A stretch of DNA of 64,000 bases. Source: Variovorax sp. S12S4. GTDB taxonomy: Bacteria > Pseudomonadota > Gammaproteobacteria > Burkholderiales > Burkholderiaceae_C. Every line of letters starts with the position of its first letter. The stretch's first letter is position 1. The stretch covers positions 5,185,001-5,249,000 of the forward strand of contig NZ_JALPKR020000002.1 of assembly GCF_023195515.1 (NCBI RefSeq). The letters are read 5' to 3'. Below are positions 16,365 to 24,784 of the stretch, in pieces. A model generated the notes under the pieces. It did not search any database. It was not told the origin of the DNA and worked only from the letters and a program-made list of their open reading frames with translations. Position numbers and translations under genes: made by a program.

Positions 16365-17279
16365 ATGGATCAAATCCAGGCAATGCGGATCTTTGTCCGC
16401 GTGGTGGAAGCAGGCACCTTCACCCGGGCCGCGGATTCGCTCGCCCTGCCAAAGGGGACGGTCACCAAGCAGATCCAGGCGCTCGAATCGCGCCTGCGGG
16501 TGAAGCTGCTCAACCGCACCACGCGGCGCGTGACGGTAACGCCCGACGGCGCGGCCTACTACGAACGCGCGGCGCGCCTCCTGAACGACTTCGACGACAT
16601 CGAAGCCAGCATGACCAATGCGCAGGCCAATCCCACCGGGCGGCTGCGCATCGACGTGGGCACCTCGGTGGCGCGGCTGGTCATCCTGCCCGCGCTGGCC
16701 ACCTTCTGCGACCGCTACCCCGAAATTCAGGTCGACCTGGGCGTGAGCGACCGCACGGTCGACCTCATCACCGACAACGTCGACTGCGTGATCCGGGCCG
16801 GCGAGCTGAGCGACCAGTCGCTGGTGGCCCGGCGCATCGGCACCCTGCACTTCGTGACGGTGGCATCGCCCGCCTACATCAAGCGCTACGGCATTCCGCA
16901 GCACCCCAACGACATCGAGAAGCGGCACCACGTGGTGAGCTACTTTTCGGGCAGCACGCGGCGCATCTACCCGCACGAGTTCAAGAAGGACGACGAGACC
17001 ATCGAACTCAACGGGCCCTACCGCGTGTCGGTGAACGAGAGCAACGCCCACATGGCGGCGGTGCTCGGCGGCTTCGGCATTTCGCAATGCATCACCTTCA
17101 TGGCCGAGCCGCTGCTGGAGAGCGGCGAACTGATCGAGGTGCTGTCGGACTGGCACCGCGACCCGCTGCCGATTCATGTGGTCTACCCGCCCAACCGCCA
17201 CCTGAGCGCGAAGGTGCGGGCGTTCGTGGATTGGGCGGCCGAGCTGTTTGCGAAGAACCCGCGGCTGCAGCGGCGCTGA
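16365..17279 (+). CDS. LysR-family transcriptional regulator
   Basis: A 304-residue regulator. The N-terminal winged helix-turn-helix covers residues 1-60 (FVRVVEAGTFTRAADSL, then GTVTKQIQALE and LLNRTTR), and the effector-binding domain begins around GRLRIDVGTSV. The start is ATG 16365. Divergent from the hydrolase/RND operon, it is the obvious candidate regulator, by analogy with MexT and BpeT beside similar pumps. The effector is unknown. Confidence 0.9.
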   Translation: MDQIQAMRIFVRVVEAGTFTRAADSLALPKGTVTKQIQALESRLRVKLLNRTTRRVTVTPDGAAYYERAARLLNDFDDIEASMTNAQANPTGRLRIDVGTSVARLVILPALATFCDRYPEIQVDLGVSDRTVDLITDNVDCVIRAGELSDQSLVARRIGTLHFVTVASPAYIKRYGIPQHPNDIEKRHHVVSYFSGSTRRIYPHEFKKDDETIELNGPYRVSVNESNAHMAAVLGGFGISQCITFMAEPLLESGELIEVLSDWHRDPLPIHVVYPPNRHLSAKVRAFVDWAAELFAKNPRLQRR

Positions 17280-17300
17280 GTCGTTCTCCGCTGGAAGGGG

Positions 17301-17768
17301 TCAGCCGAACACCGGTTCGCAGCGCACCTCGGTCTTGACCGAGTTGGCAATGAAGCATTCCTCATGCGCCCGGTGGTGCATGTGTTCGATCTGCTCGCGC
17401 GTGGGCAGGTTGTCGCCGGAGAACATGACATCCGGCCGGAGCGTGACCACCGTCATCGCGAGCTTGCCTTCGGCGTTCTTTTCCATGATGCCGCTTGCCG
17501 CGTCGAAGTAACGGTCGACGGTGAACTTGCGCTTTACCGCCATGGTGAGGAACCACAGCATGTGGCAGCTCGAGAGCGAAGCGACGAAGGCTTCTTCGGG
17601 GTCGACCGCCGCCGCATCCGAAAATGGCAACGGCACCACGTGCGGCGACGAGGAACCCGGCACTTCCGCACCGCCGTCGAAGCGCATCGAATGCCTTCTG
17701 CTGTAGCTGTTGCCGAGAAAGTCCTGCTCGCCTCGCTGCCAGAGGATCTCTGCGGTGTACTGGGCCAT
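17301..17768 (-). CDS. OsmC-family protein
   Basis: A 155-residue protein starting MAQYTAEILWQRGEQDF at ATG 17768; the frame extends 21 codons further but the family start is here. The OsmC/Ohr fold usually reduces organic peroxides with two cysteines. Here one candidate is in LSSCHMLWFL and a second in HEECFIANSV, both in the usual places. A cytoplasmic thiol peroxidase role is likely. It lies 52 nt past lrgB on the same strand and converges with the LysR gene. Confidence 0.87.
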   Translation of the reverse strand: MAQYTAEILWQRGEQDFLGNSYSRRHSMRFDGGAEVPGSSSPHVVPLPFSDAAAVDPEEAFVASLSSCHMLWFLTMAVKRKFTVDRYFDAASGIMEKNAEGKLAMTVVTLRPDVMFSGDNLPTREQIEHMHHRAHEECFIANSVKTEVRCEPVFG

Positions 17769-17820
17769 GCCGTGCGCTCCAAGGTCGATGGGAGCGCCAT
17801 TCTGCGTCAGAAAACCCGGG

Positions 17821-18552
17821 TCAGAAAACACCCAGCAGCTTGACCAGCAACGGCACCAGCAGCGCGGTGGCGATGCCGTTCAGACCCAACGCCAGGGCCG
17901 AGAAGGCGCCTGCCGTTTCATTCACCTGGATGGCGCGCGCGGTGCCGATGCCGTGCGCCGCCATGCCGACGGCAAAGCCGCGCACCGCGGGTTCCTTGAT
18001 GCGCAGCAGGTTCAGCAGGCCAGTCGCCATGATGGCGCCCGAGATGCCCGCGACGGCGGCGGCCACGGCGGCGAGCGACGGCAGCCCGCCGATCTTTTCG
18101 GCCACGCCCATCGCGATCGGCATGGTGGCCGACTTGGGTGCGAGCGACATCATCAGCTCATGCGAGCCGCCCAGCACCCAGGCAATGCCGATGGCCGAGA
18201 CAATGGCCGCAACGGAGCCCACCAGCAGCGCCACGCCGATCGGCAGCCACAGCCTGCGCAGCCGCGCGAGCTGGCCGTAGAGCGGCACGGCCAGCGCCAC
18301 CGTGGCCGGGCCGATGAGAAAGTGCACGAACTTTGCGCCCTCGAAATACGTGTCGTAGGGCGTGCGCGTGACGAGCAGCACCGTGACGATGACGACGACC
18401 GACACCAGCACCGGATTGACCAGCGGCCTGCTGCCGCTGCGCTTGTGCAGCCACAGCGCGCCCAGATAGGCCAGCAGCGTGAGCGACAGCCAGAGCAGCG
18501 GCGACTGGGCGAGAAAGACCCAGATCTCGGACAGCTTTGCCGGAGCGTTCAT
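17821..18552 (-). CDS. lrgB: LrgB/CidB-family membrane protein
   Basis: A 243-residue membrane protein with about seven hydrophobic segments and the family's glycine-rich late motif (VRGFAVGMAAHGIGTARAI), preceded by KSATMPIAMGVAE. The start is ATG 18552, overlapping the lrgA stop by 4 nt. LrgB proteins work with LrgA/CidA small holin-like proteins. In plants and bacteria the family is linked to glycolate/pyruvate movement and to control of murein hydrolase activity. The precise role here is unknown. Confidence 0.88.
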   Translation of the reverse strand: MNAPAKLSEIWVFLAQSPLLWLSLTLLAYLGALWLHKRSGSRPLVNPVLVSVVVIVTVLLVTRTPYDTYFEGAKFVHFLIGPATVALAVPLYGQLARLRRLWLPIGVALLVGSVAAIVSAIGIAWVLGGSHELMMSLAPKSATMPIAMGVAEKIGGLPSLAAVAAAVAGISGAIMATGLLNLLRIKEPAVRGFAVGMAAHGIGTARAIQVNETAGAFSALALGLNGIATALLVPLLVKLLGVF

Positions 18553-18935
18553 TCCGCCTCCTTGCCGGTGATGCGGATCATCCAGCGCAGCGTGAGCGCC
18601 GTTACCGTCATGGTGAAGGCCGCGCCCACGATGCCGGCCGCAAGGAACGGCAGCCACTCGCGCCCCACCCGTTCGAAATGCAGCATGACGCCGGTCACAG
18701 CCGGAATGAACAGCAGCATGAGGTTGCGCAGCAGATGGCCGGAGGTCTCGCTCAATGCCTCGGGCACGCCGCCACGCACGAGCAGCGCGACGAACAGCAG
18801 CAGCATGCCGATCAGAGGACCGGGAATCGGCAGGCTAAGCCACTGCACGAGCAGTTCGCCGGCCAGTTGGCAAAGAAAGAGCGTGGTGATGGCGTAGAGC
18901 ATGGTGGCGGCGGATTCCTGCTTGTGTCCGTTCAA
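18549..18935 (-). CDS. lrgA: CidA/LrgA-family holin-like protein
   Basis: A 128-residue membrane protein with four hydrophobic segments, the family motif LSLPIPGPLIGMLLLF, and FIPAVTGVMLHFERVGREW. It overlaps the preceding cobD stop by 4 nt (18932-18935) and the lrgB start by 4 nt. It is thus physically coupled to the cobalamin operon upstream, an unusual place for lrgAB. Its 12-residue polar N-terminal lead (MNGHKQESAATM) contains a second possible start, ATG at residue 12. Confidence 0.88.
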   Translation of the reverse strand: MNGHKQESAATMLYAITTLFLCQLAGELLVQWLSLPIPGPLIGMLLLFVALLVRGGVPEALSETSGHLLRNLMLLFIPAVTGVMLHFERVGREWLPFLAAGIVGAAFTMTVTALTLRWMIRITGKEAE

Positions 18936-19951
18936 TGTTCGGTTGCTTTTGCCGCTCGTGTCCAGGCCTCCTTCAGCGCCTGCTGGCTTTGCGGCGGCAA
19001 CACACCCAGCCGCACGTGGCCGGGCAGGCCGAAGGATGCGCAGTCGCGCAGCTTGATGCCTTCAGTGCGCAATTCTGCGGCGAGCTTCGGATACGGCACA
19101 TCGGTGCGCGCGCAGAAAAAGTTGGTGTCGCTCGGCAGGCACTCCCATCGCAGCGATTCGCAGAGGGCGCGCTGCTGCGCTTTCCATGCTCGCAAGGTGT
19201 TCAGGCTTTGCGCGAGCCACGCCTGGGCTTCGTCGCCGGCCCAGGTTTCGAGCATTGCCACGCCGTGCGCGCCGATGGGCCATGAAGGCGACAGTTGCTC
19301 GATGCGTTGACTCAGCGCCGCGGCCATGTCGTTTTGGGGTGCGATGGCATAGGCAGCGCGAATGCCGGTCAAGCCCATCGCCTTGTTCGGCGTCCACAGC
19401 TGCCAGACGCGGTTGCGTTGTGCGGCGTCGAACGACGGCCGGCCTTCGAGACGCAGCGGCTCGTAGGCCATGTCGAGCACGCAGGCACCGTCCGCGTCCG
19501 TGTGCGGCATGAGATCGGCCTGGCCCAGCGGGCTCGAGGGCTCGCAGAACCAGCGCAGTGCCGGCCTTCCGCGCGGGTCGGCGGTGCGCAACGTCTGCAA
19601 ACCCCAGGCCGACGCCGCCCGCTCGTAGTCGCCATAGCTGTGCATCGGCAGGCAGGCCTCCCGTCCACCGCCTTGCGCCCAGGCGGCTGTGATGCGGTGA
19701 ATGAATTCGCTCGCACTGCCCGCAATGACCACGCGTTCGACGGCCACGTCATGAAAGGCGGCCAGCGCGCGACGCAGCGAGGTGTAGGCCGGGTCAGGAT
19801 AGTGCGCTGCATCGGCCGCGCGCAACGCTGCCAGAACGGCAGGGCACGGGCCCGCCGCATTGCCGTTGGTCGAGAAATCGTGCCGCGCCGCACCGGCGCC
19901 GTCGGGGCCGCCATGCAGCGCATGGGTTGGTGTCGTTCGTTCCAGTGTCAT
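18932..19951 (-). CDS. cobD: Threonine-phosphate decarboxylase-like aminotransferase (CobC/CobD)
   Basis: A 339-residue fold-type I PLP protein. In cobalamin synthesis this group makes (R)-1-aminopropan-2-ol phosphate from threonine phosphate. The start is ATG 19951 (MTLERTTPTHALHGG). Visible motifs are the substrate loop DFSTNGNAAGP (usually N-P-x-G-P), YPDPAYTSLR, LDMAYEPL where the cofactor-binding aspartate sits, and TPNKAMGLTGIRAAY with the Schiff-base lysine. It overlaps cbiB and lrgA by 4 nt each. Called cobC in Pseudomonas nomenclature and cobD in Salmonella. Confidence 0.87.
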   Translation of the reverse strand: MTLERTTPTHALHGGPDGAGAARHDFSTNGNAAGPCPAVLAALRAADAAHYPDPAYTSLRRALAAFHDVAVERVVIAGSASEFIHRITAAWAQGGGREACLPMHSYGDYERAASAWGLQTLRTADPRGRPALRWFCEPSSPLGQADLMPHTDADGACVLDMAYEPLRLEGRPSFDAAQRNRVWQLWTPNKAMGLTGIRAAYAIAPQNDMAAALSQRIEQLSPSWPIGAHGVAMLETWAGDEAQAWLAQSLNTLRAWKAQQRALCESLRWECLPSDTNFFCARTDVPYPKLAAELRTEGIKLRDCASFGLPGHVRLGVLPPQSQQALKEAWTRAAKATEH

Positions 19952-20889
19952 GCCCACCTCGCGATGGCGAAGATCGCCAATGATGCACACGCCGCCAGCG
20001 CGAGCGCGGCCCTGCCGCCCAGTTGCGCTGCGCGCTGCGTGTCGGCCGCTTCGGCGCGCCGCCCTTCCGCATTCAAGGCGTACACGCCGGGCTTGGCCAG
20101 CCGCACGCCAAGCAGCAATGCCATCGCCGCCATCGGCCACCCGCTGTTGGGCGAAGGCGTGCGGCGCGCCTCTGGCGCCAGCCCTCGCGGCCACTGCTGC
20201 GACGCGAGCGCAAGCAGCAGCACGGTGAGCCGGGCCGGCAGCCACGAAAGCACGTCGTCTGCCCGCGCGGCCCATTTGCCGAACCACGTCCAGTCGCGGC
20301 CACCGCGCTCGCCGCGGTAGCCCCACATGGCATCGGCCGTGTTCGCGAAGCGATAGACCGCGGCGCCCGGCAGGCCCAGCAGCACAAACCAGAACAGCGG
20401 GGCCACCAGCGAATCGTTGAGGTTCTCGGCCAGCGACTCGATGGCGCTTTCGCGCACTTCGCTTTCACTGAGCATGGTGACGTCCCGGCTCACCAACCGG
20501 GCGAGCTGCGCACGGCCCGCCTCCAGCGACACCGCGAGCGCCGCCTCCACGGCCAGCACTTCATTGCGCAGCATGCGCCATGCGAAGAGCGGCTTCAATG
20601 CAATAGCAAGCACTACGGCAGTTGCCCAGTCGGGCAGCCATTGCAGTGCGGTTGCCTGCACCGTCAGGGCCATGGCGCCAACGACCATTGCACCAACGCA
20701 CCAGGCCAGCGCGCCCTTCAGGAACAGCGACAGATCGCGCGGCCTTGCATCGGCCGCGAGCGGCGCAAGGCGGGAGCCGAACCAACCAAGGTAGTGCCCC
20801 ATCCACACCACGGGATGCCAGCGCACCGCCGGCTCGCCCAGCCAACGGTCGATGGCCAGCGCAAGCCACAAGGCGGCTGCGGAAGCCAA
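19948..20889 (-). CDS. cbiB: Adenosylcobinamide-phosphate synthase
   Basis: A 313-residue membrane enzyme attaching aminopropanol (phosphate) to adenosylcobyric acid. Typical motifs are DRWLGEPAVRWHPVVWMG at the N-terminus, SRDVTMLSESEVRESAIESLAEN (shown in part: RESAIESLAEN), FANTADAMWGYR, and GRRAEAADTQRAAQL near the end. The start chosen is TTG 20889. It has GAGGA 8 nt upstream on the minus strand, a well-placed ribosome site inside the cobO tail. This gene is also named cobD in Pseudomonas nomenclature. Confidence 0.9.
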   Translation of the reverse strand: MASAAALWLALAIDRWLGEPAVRWHPVVWMGHYLGWFGSRLAPLAADARPRDLSLFLKGALAWCVGAMVVGAMALTVQATALQWLPDWATAVVLAIALKPLFAWRMLRNEVLAVEAALAVSLEAGRAQLARLVSRDVTMLSESEVRESAIESLAENLNDSLVAPLFWFVLLGLPGAAVYRFANTADAMWGYRGERGGRDWTWFGKWAARADDVLSWLPARLTVLLLALASQQWPRGLAPEARRTPSPNSGWPMAAMALLLGVRLAKPGVYALNAEGRRAEAADTQRAAQLGGRAALALAACASLAIFAIARWA

Positions 20890-20893
20890 AGGC

Positions 20894-21462
20894 TCAATCC
20901 TCGATGCCGCGCTGCGCGGGAATCCCGGCCTTGAAGGCGTGCTTGACCATGGTCATGTCGGTCACGGTGTCGGCCAGCTCGATGATCTCGGGCGGACAGC
21001 GACGGCCGGTCAGCACCACGTGCACATGCTTCGGCCGCTCGCGCAGCGTTTCGAGCACACCGTCGAGCGGCAGCCAGCCGTAGATCAGCGGATAGGTGAT
21101 CTCGTCGAGCACCACCAGAAAGAACTCGCCCGAAAGAATGGCCGCCCTGGCCTTTTCCCAGCCGTCGCGCGCAAGCTGGCTCGAGCGCTCGAGATCCTGG
21201 CTCTTCCAGCTGAAGCCGTCGCCCAGGCCTTCGATGGGAATGCCGATCTGCTCGAACATGCGGTGCTCGCCGAAACGGGCCGAGGGCACTTTCATGAACT
21301 GGTAGATCTTCACCGCCTTGCCGCGGCCGTGCGCACGCAACGCCAAGCCGAAGGCGGCCGTGCTCTTGCCCTTGCCGTCACCGGTGTTGACGATGACGAT
21401 GCCGCGGCGTTCGCCCTCGGGTTTTTCGTAGGGCTTGTCGCTGGGGGAGTTTCGATCTGCAT
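20894..21462 (-). CDS. cobO: Cob(I)yrinic acid a,c-diamide adenosyltransferase, with an apparent 1-nt frameshift
   Basis: Corrinoid adenosyltransferase (CobA/CobO/BtuR), about 189 residues if repaired. Most of the protein is intact in one frame: the P-loop [23 protein letters not shown], the [14 protein letters not shown] acidic site and the ending [10 protein letters not shown]. That frame has no ATG. The expected start ATG 21462 (MQIETPP) is in another frame. One extra C in the C5 run (plus-strand G5 at 21443-21447) would join them as [18 protein letters not shown]. Without repair the only in-frame start is a TTG at 21346, which would lose the P-loop. Confidence 0.85.
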
Positions 21463-21484
21463 GGTGTGGTGTTCGGAAAGTCGT

Positions 21485-22267
21485 TCAATTCGGCAAGGCA
21501 ATCCACTGGTCCGCCACGCGATGCACACGAATGCGGTGATCGAACACCTGCTCGAGCGCTGCGTGCGTGGCCGGGTCGCTGCTGCCGCCGTGGTGCACCA
21601 CGCGGCCATGATTCATCACGACCAACTCGTCGGCCGCAAGTGCCATGGGCAGTTCGTGCAGCACGCTGACCACGGTGCGGCCTTCGGCCACCAAGGCACG
21701 CGCGGTCTGCATCCAGTCGGCCTGGTGGGGCGGATCGAGGTTGGCGAGTGGCTCGTCCATCAGCAGCAGCTCGGCCTCGACCGCGAGCACACGCGCCATC
21801 AGTACGCGCTGGCGCTCGCCGCCGGAGAGCTGGCCCAGCGGGCGTTCGCGCCACTCCCAGGCCTGCGTGCTGCGCAATGCGCGCTCCACGGCCTCGCGGT
21901 CTTCCGCGCTGGGCGCGGCAAGCCAGCGCTGGTGCGGCAGGCGGCCGAGCATCGCAATGTCGTAGACCATCAGGTCGTCGGCGCTGCCCTCGCCCGCCGC
22001 ACCGCTCTGGCCCAGCCATGAAAGGCGCTGTGCGCGAATGCGGCCGGGCACCTTGGCGGCCGGCTCGCCGAAAAGAAAAACTTCGCCACGGTGCGGAAGC
22101 AGGCCTGCAAGCGCCTTGAGCAAGGTCGACTTTCCCGCGCCGTTCGGCCCGACGATGCTGGTCCACCGCGCGGCGCCCAGCTTCAGCTCGATGCCGTGCA
22201 GCACCTCGGTGCTGCCGAGCGTGGCACTCAAGCCGCGTACTTCGATGGCGGGAATGCGGCCGCTCAT
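21485..22267 (-). CDS. btuD: Cobalamin-type ABC transporter ATP-binding protein
   Basis: A 260-residue ABC ATPase. The start is ATG 22267 (MSGRIPAIEVRGLSA). Motifs: Walker A GPNGAGKST near residue 40, signature LSGGERQRV, Walker B LLLMDEPLANLD, and the switch histidine in VLHELP. It overlaps the permease stop by 4 nt. The FecE/BtuD subfamily serves both siderophores and B12; the operon (riboswitch, btuB, cob genes) decides for cobalamin. It ends 22 nt before the cobO start. Confidence 0.9.
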   Translation of the reverse strand: MSGRIPAIEVRGLSATLGSTEVLHGIELKLGAARWTSIVGPNGAGKSTLLKALAGLLPHRGEVFLFGEPAAKVPGRIRAQRLSWLGQSGAAGEGSADDLMVYDIAMLGRLPHQRWLAAPSAEDREAVERALRSTQAWEWRERPLGQLSGGERQRVLMARVLAVEAELLLMDEPLANLDPPHQADWMQTARALVAEGRTVVSVLHELPMALAADELVVMNHGRVVHHGGSSDPATHAALEQVFDHRIRVHRVADQWIALPN

Positions 22268-23274
22268 GCCACGCCTCCCCGCGCGCTGCGCCTGTGCATC
22301 AGCCACAGCAGGTAGCTGCCTCCGAGCACGGCCGTGAGCACGCCCACGGGCAGCTCCTGCGGGGCAATGAGCCAGCGCGCTGCGAGGTCGGCGGACATCA
22401 GCAGCAGTCCGCCCATGGCCGTTGACAGCACGATCAACCCGGCATGCGTGGTCTTGACCACCGAGCGCACGAGGTGCGGCGAGGCAAGGCCCACGAAAGC
22501 GATCAGGCCCGTTTGCGCCACGGCCGCGCCGGTGGCGAGCGCGAGCACCACCACCAGCGCGGCGCGCATGGCGCCCAGCGGAAGGCCAAGGCTTCTTGCA
22601 GTGGCCTCGCCCAGCGAAAGGCTGTCGAGCACCGGCGCAAGCGCCCAGCCCAGCAGCAGGCATACCACACCGGCAGCGGCCATCACGGCGCATGCGCTCC
22701 AGCCGACCAGGCCGGTGCTGCCGAGAATGAAGCCCTGGATGGCCTGCAGGACATCGGCCGAAGCGATGGTGATCAGGTCTTTGGCGGCGCCGAGCACCAC
22801 GCCGACGATCACGCCCGCCAGCAGCAGCCGAAGTGTCTGCTGCACGCCGCGCGCGAGCAGCAGCGTGAGCATCACCGCGAGCACCGCCCCCACGAAGGCC
22901 GCACCGGTAAGGCCAAGGCGCAATGCCCATTGCATGTTTGCGACCGAGCCGCCAAACAGCATGAGCGCCACCGCCACGCCGAGCGAAGCGCCCGATGCGC
23001 TGCCGAGCAGGTAGGGGTCGGCCAGCGGATTGCGAAACAGCCCCTGCGCCACCGCGCCCGCGAGACCGAGCAGCGCACCCGCGAGCCAGGCGCCGAGCGT
23101 GCGCGGCAGCCGGATGTCCCACACGATCTGCAGTGCCACCGGATCGCGCCATGCCGCCAGCAGGCTTTCGAAGCCGGTGCTGCCGATGCCCAGCCCGAGC
23201 AGCGCGAACGCAATGCCCAAGCCAAGCAAGGCAATGCCGAAGAGCCAGACCCTGCGCTGATGGTGCGTGTGCAT
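22264..23274 (-). CDS. btuC: Cobalamin-type ABC transporter permease (FecCD family)
   Basis: A 336-residue permease with about ten membrane helices. FecCD/BtuC hallmarks are DIRLPRTLGAWLAGALLGLAG (RLPRTL core), GLFRNPLADPYLLGSASGA, and the late FVGLASPHLVRS coupling segment that contacts the ATPase. The dimeric inner-membrane channel takes corrinoid from the binding protein. It begins 19 nt after btuF and overlaps btuD by 4 nt. Confidence 0.92.
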   Translation of the reverse strand: MHTHHQRRVWLFGIALLGLGIAFALLGLGIGSTGFESLLAAWRDPVALQIVWDIRLPRTLGAWLAGALLGLAGAVAQGLFRNPLADPYLLGSASGASLGVAVALMLFGGSVANMQWALRLGLTGAAFVGAVLAVMLTLLLARGVQQTLRLLLAGVIVGVVLGAAKDLITIASADVLQAIQGFILGSTGLVGWSACAVMAAAGVVCLLLGWALAPVLDSLSLGEATARSLGLPLGAMRAALVVVLALATGAAVAQTGLIAFVGLASPHLVRSVVKTTHAGLIVLSTAMGGLLLMSADLAARWLIAPQELPVGVLTAVLGGSYLLWLMHRRSARGGVA

Positions 23275-23293
23275 GAAGAATTCTTGCGGCTTT

Positions 23294-24166
23294 TCAGCCG
23301 GACTTTTCCGTCAGGCAGCGTGCCATCAAGCGTGCCGCCTCGTCCATGCGCGGGCCGGGGCGCACGAGCACGTCGGACTCGTCGGCGCTGAAGCGGCAGA
23401 TGCGGCCTTCGCGCACCGCACGGATCCCGCCCCAACCCGGGCGCTGCTCCAGCCCCTGCGCGCTGCGCACGCTGACCATGATGAGGTCAGGATTGGCGCG
23501 CACCACGTATTCGGGGTTGAGCTTGGGAAACGGCCCGAGCGACGCCGGCACGATGTTCTTCGCGCCCAGCCGCGTAAGCGTTTCGCCGATGAACGACGAC
23601 TCGCCGGCCGCAAACGGCGCGCTGTTGACCTCGAAGTACACGCGCAGGCCCTTCGCGCGGTCGGGGAGCGACTGTGCCGCCGCCGAGACACTGGCATCGA
23701 TCACGCGCCACACGTTCGGCGCCTCGCGGGTGCCAAGCACCTGGTCTAGCTTGCCGAGCACGCGCTGCACGTCGGCATGGCTCTTGGGTTCGAGCACCAC
23801 CACCTTGAGGCCCAGCGCTTCGAGCCGCTGCGTCACGCGGGACGACTTGGCAAGCAGCACCGCGTCGGGCCGCAGCGCCACGATGGCCTCGACATTGGGG
23901 TCGAGCCCTCCGCCCAATTGCGGCAACGCGCGCACCGCACTCGGCGAGTTGGAATAGTTGTCGACACCCACCAGCCGCGAGCAGGCGCCGAGCGCGCAAA
24001 CGCCTTCGGTCAACGACGGCAGCAGCGTGACGATGCGCTGCGGCGGCTGCGGCAGGCTCACGGTAACGCCGCGCTCGTCCGTTACTTCAAGAGCGTGCGC
24101 GGCCAGCGACAGAACACCAAGGCCGAATACTGCGGAAAAAAATCGAATCCAGTGCTTCATCTTCAT
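23294..24166 (-). CDS. btuF: Cobalamin-type ABC transporter substrate-binding protein
   Basis: A 290-residue periplasmic protein. The start is ATG 24166 (MKMKHWIRFF) with a signal peptide ending near AAHALE. The class III binding-protein fold opens RIVTLLPSLTEGVCALGA, then VGVDNYSNSP, and has the long linking helix after PDAVLLAK. It delivers corrinoids to BtuC. It overlaps the cobU stop by 4 nt. Iron-siderophore binding is the alternative for the family, made unlikely by the neighbours. Confidence 0.88.
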   Translation of the reverse strand: MKMKHWIRFFSAVFGLGVLSLAAHALEVTDERGVTVSLPQPPQRIVTLLPSLTEGVCALGACSRLVGVDNYSNSPSAVRALPQLGGGLDPNVEAIVALRPDAVLLAKSSRVTQRLEALGLKVVVLEPKSHADVQRVLGKLDQVLGTREAPNVWRVIDASVSAAAQSLPDRAKGLRVYFEVNSAPFAAGESSFIGETLTRLGAKNIVPASLGPFPKLNPEYVVRANPDLIMVSVRSAQGLEQRPGWGGIRAVREGRICRFSADESDVLVRPGPRMDEAARLMARCLTEKSG

Positions 24167-24747
24167 GCGGCAGGCGCCTTCAAGGTCAACGGCAGACCGG
24201 CCGCCATCAGCGTCACGCGATGGCATGCGGCCGCCACCTCCTGGTTCATGCGGCCGAGCGTATCGACGAAGGCACGCGTCTCCCGGCCAAGCGGAATCAC
24301 GCCCAGGCCGATTTCGTTGCCGACCAATACCACCGGCCCGCGCGCCTCGCGCAGCGCGATGAGCAGCATGGCGACGTGCGCCGGGGGCGTGCGAGTGGCG
24401 GGCTTGGCGGCCTCGGAGCGCAGCGGCATCAGCAGGTTGGTGAGCCAAAGCGTGAGGCAATCGACCACCACCAGCGTTTCGGGCGCGCTCTCGGAAACAA
24501 TGGCGCGCGCCAGTTCGACCGGTTCTTCCACAGTACGCATGGCCGGCACGCGCCGGGCGCGGTCCGCCTGGTGGCGCGCGATGCGCTCGCGCATCTCGTC
24601 GTCGAACGCCTGCGCGGTGGCGATGAGCACGGCGCGCCGCGCAGCGGGCGCCTCGGCCAGCCAGTCGGTGGCGCGCTGCTCGGCGCGGCGCGACTTGCCG
24701 CTTTTCTGGCCCCCGAGGATGAATTCATGCGCAATGGTCGTGGGCAT
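24163..24747 (-). CDS. cobU: Adenosylcobinamide kinase / adenosylcobinamide-phosphate guanylyltransferase
   Basis: A 194-residue bifunctional enzyme that phosphorylates adenosylcobinamide and transfers GMP to it. The start is ATG 24747 (MPTTIAHEFI), preceded by the purine-rich AAAGGAAGAAAG. The P-loop GGQKSGKSRRAE is at residues 12-23, the guanylylated-histidine region is IARHQADRARR, VVVDCLTLWLTNLL follows, and the late segment is VGNEIGLGVIPLG. It lies 37 nt after btuB and overlaps btuF by 4 nt. Confidence 0.92.
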   Translation of the reverse strand: MPTTIAHEFILGGQKSGKSRRAEQRATDWLAEAPAARRAVLIATAQAFDDEMRERIARHQADRARRVPAMRTVEEPVELARAIVSESAPETLVVVDCLTLWLTNLLMPLRSEAAKPATRTPPAHVAMLLIALREARGPVVLVGNEIGLGVIPLGRETRAFVDTLGRMNQEVAAACHRVTLMAAGLPLTLKAPAA

Positions 24748-24784
24748 CTTTCTTCCTTTCGGGGTTGCCGTCGGCAAAGCCTGA

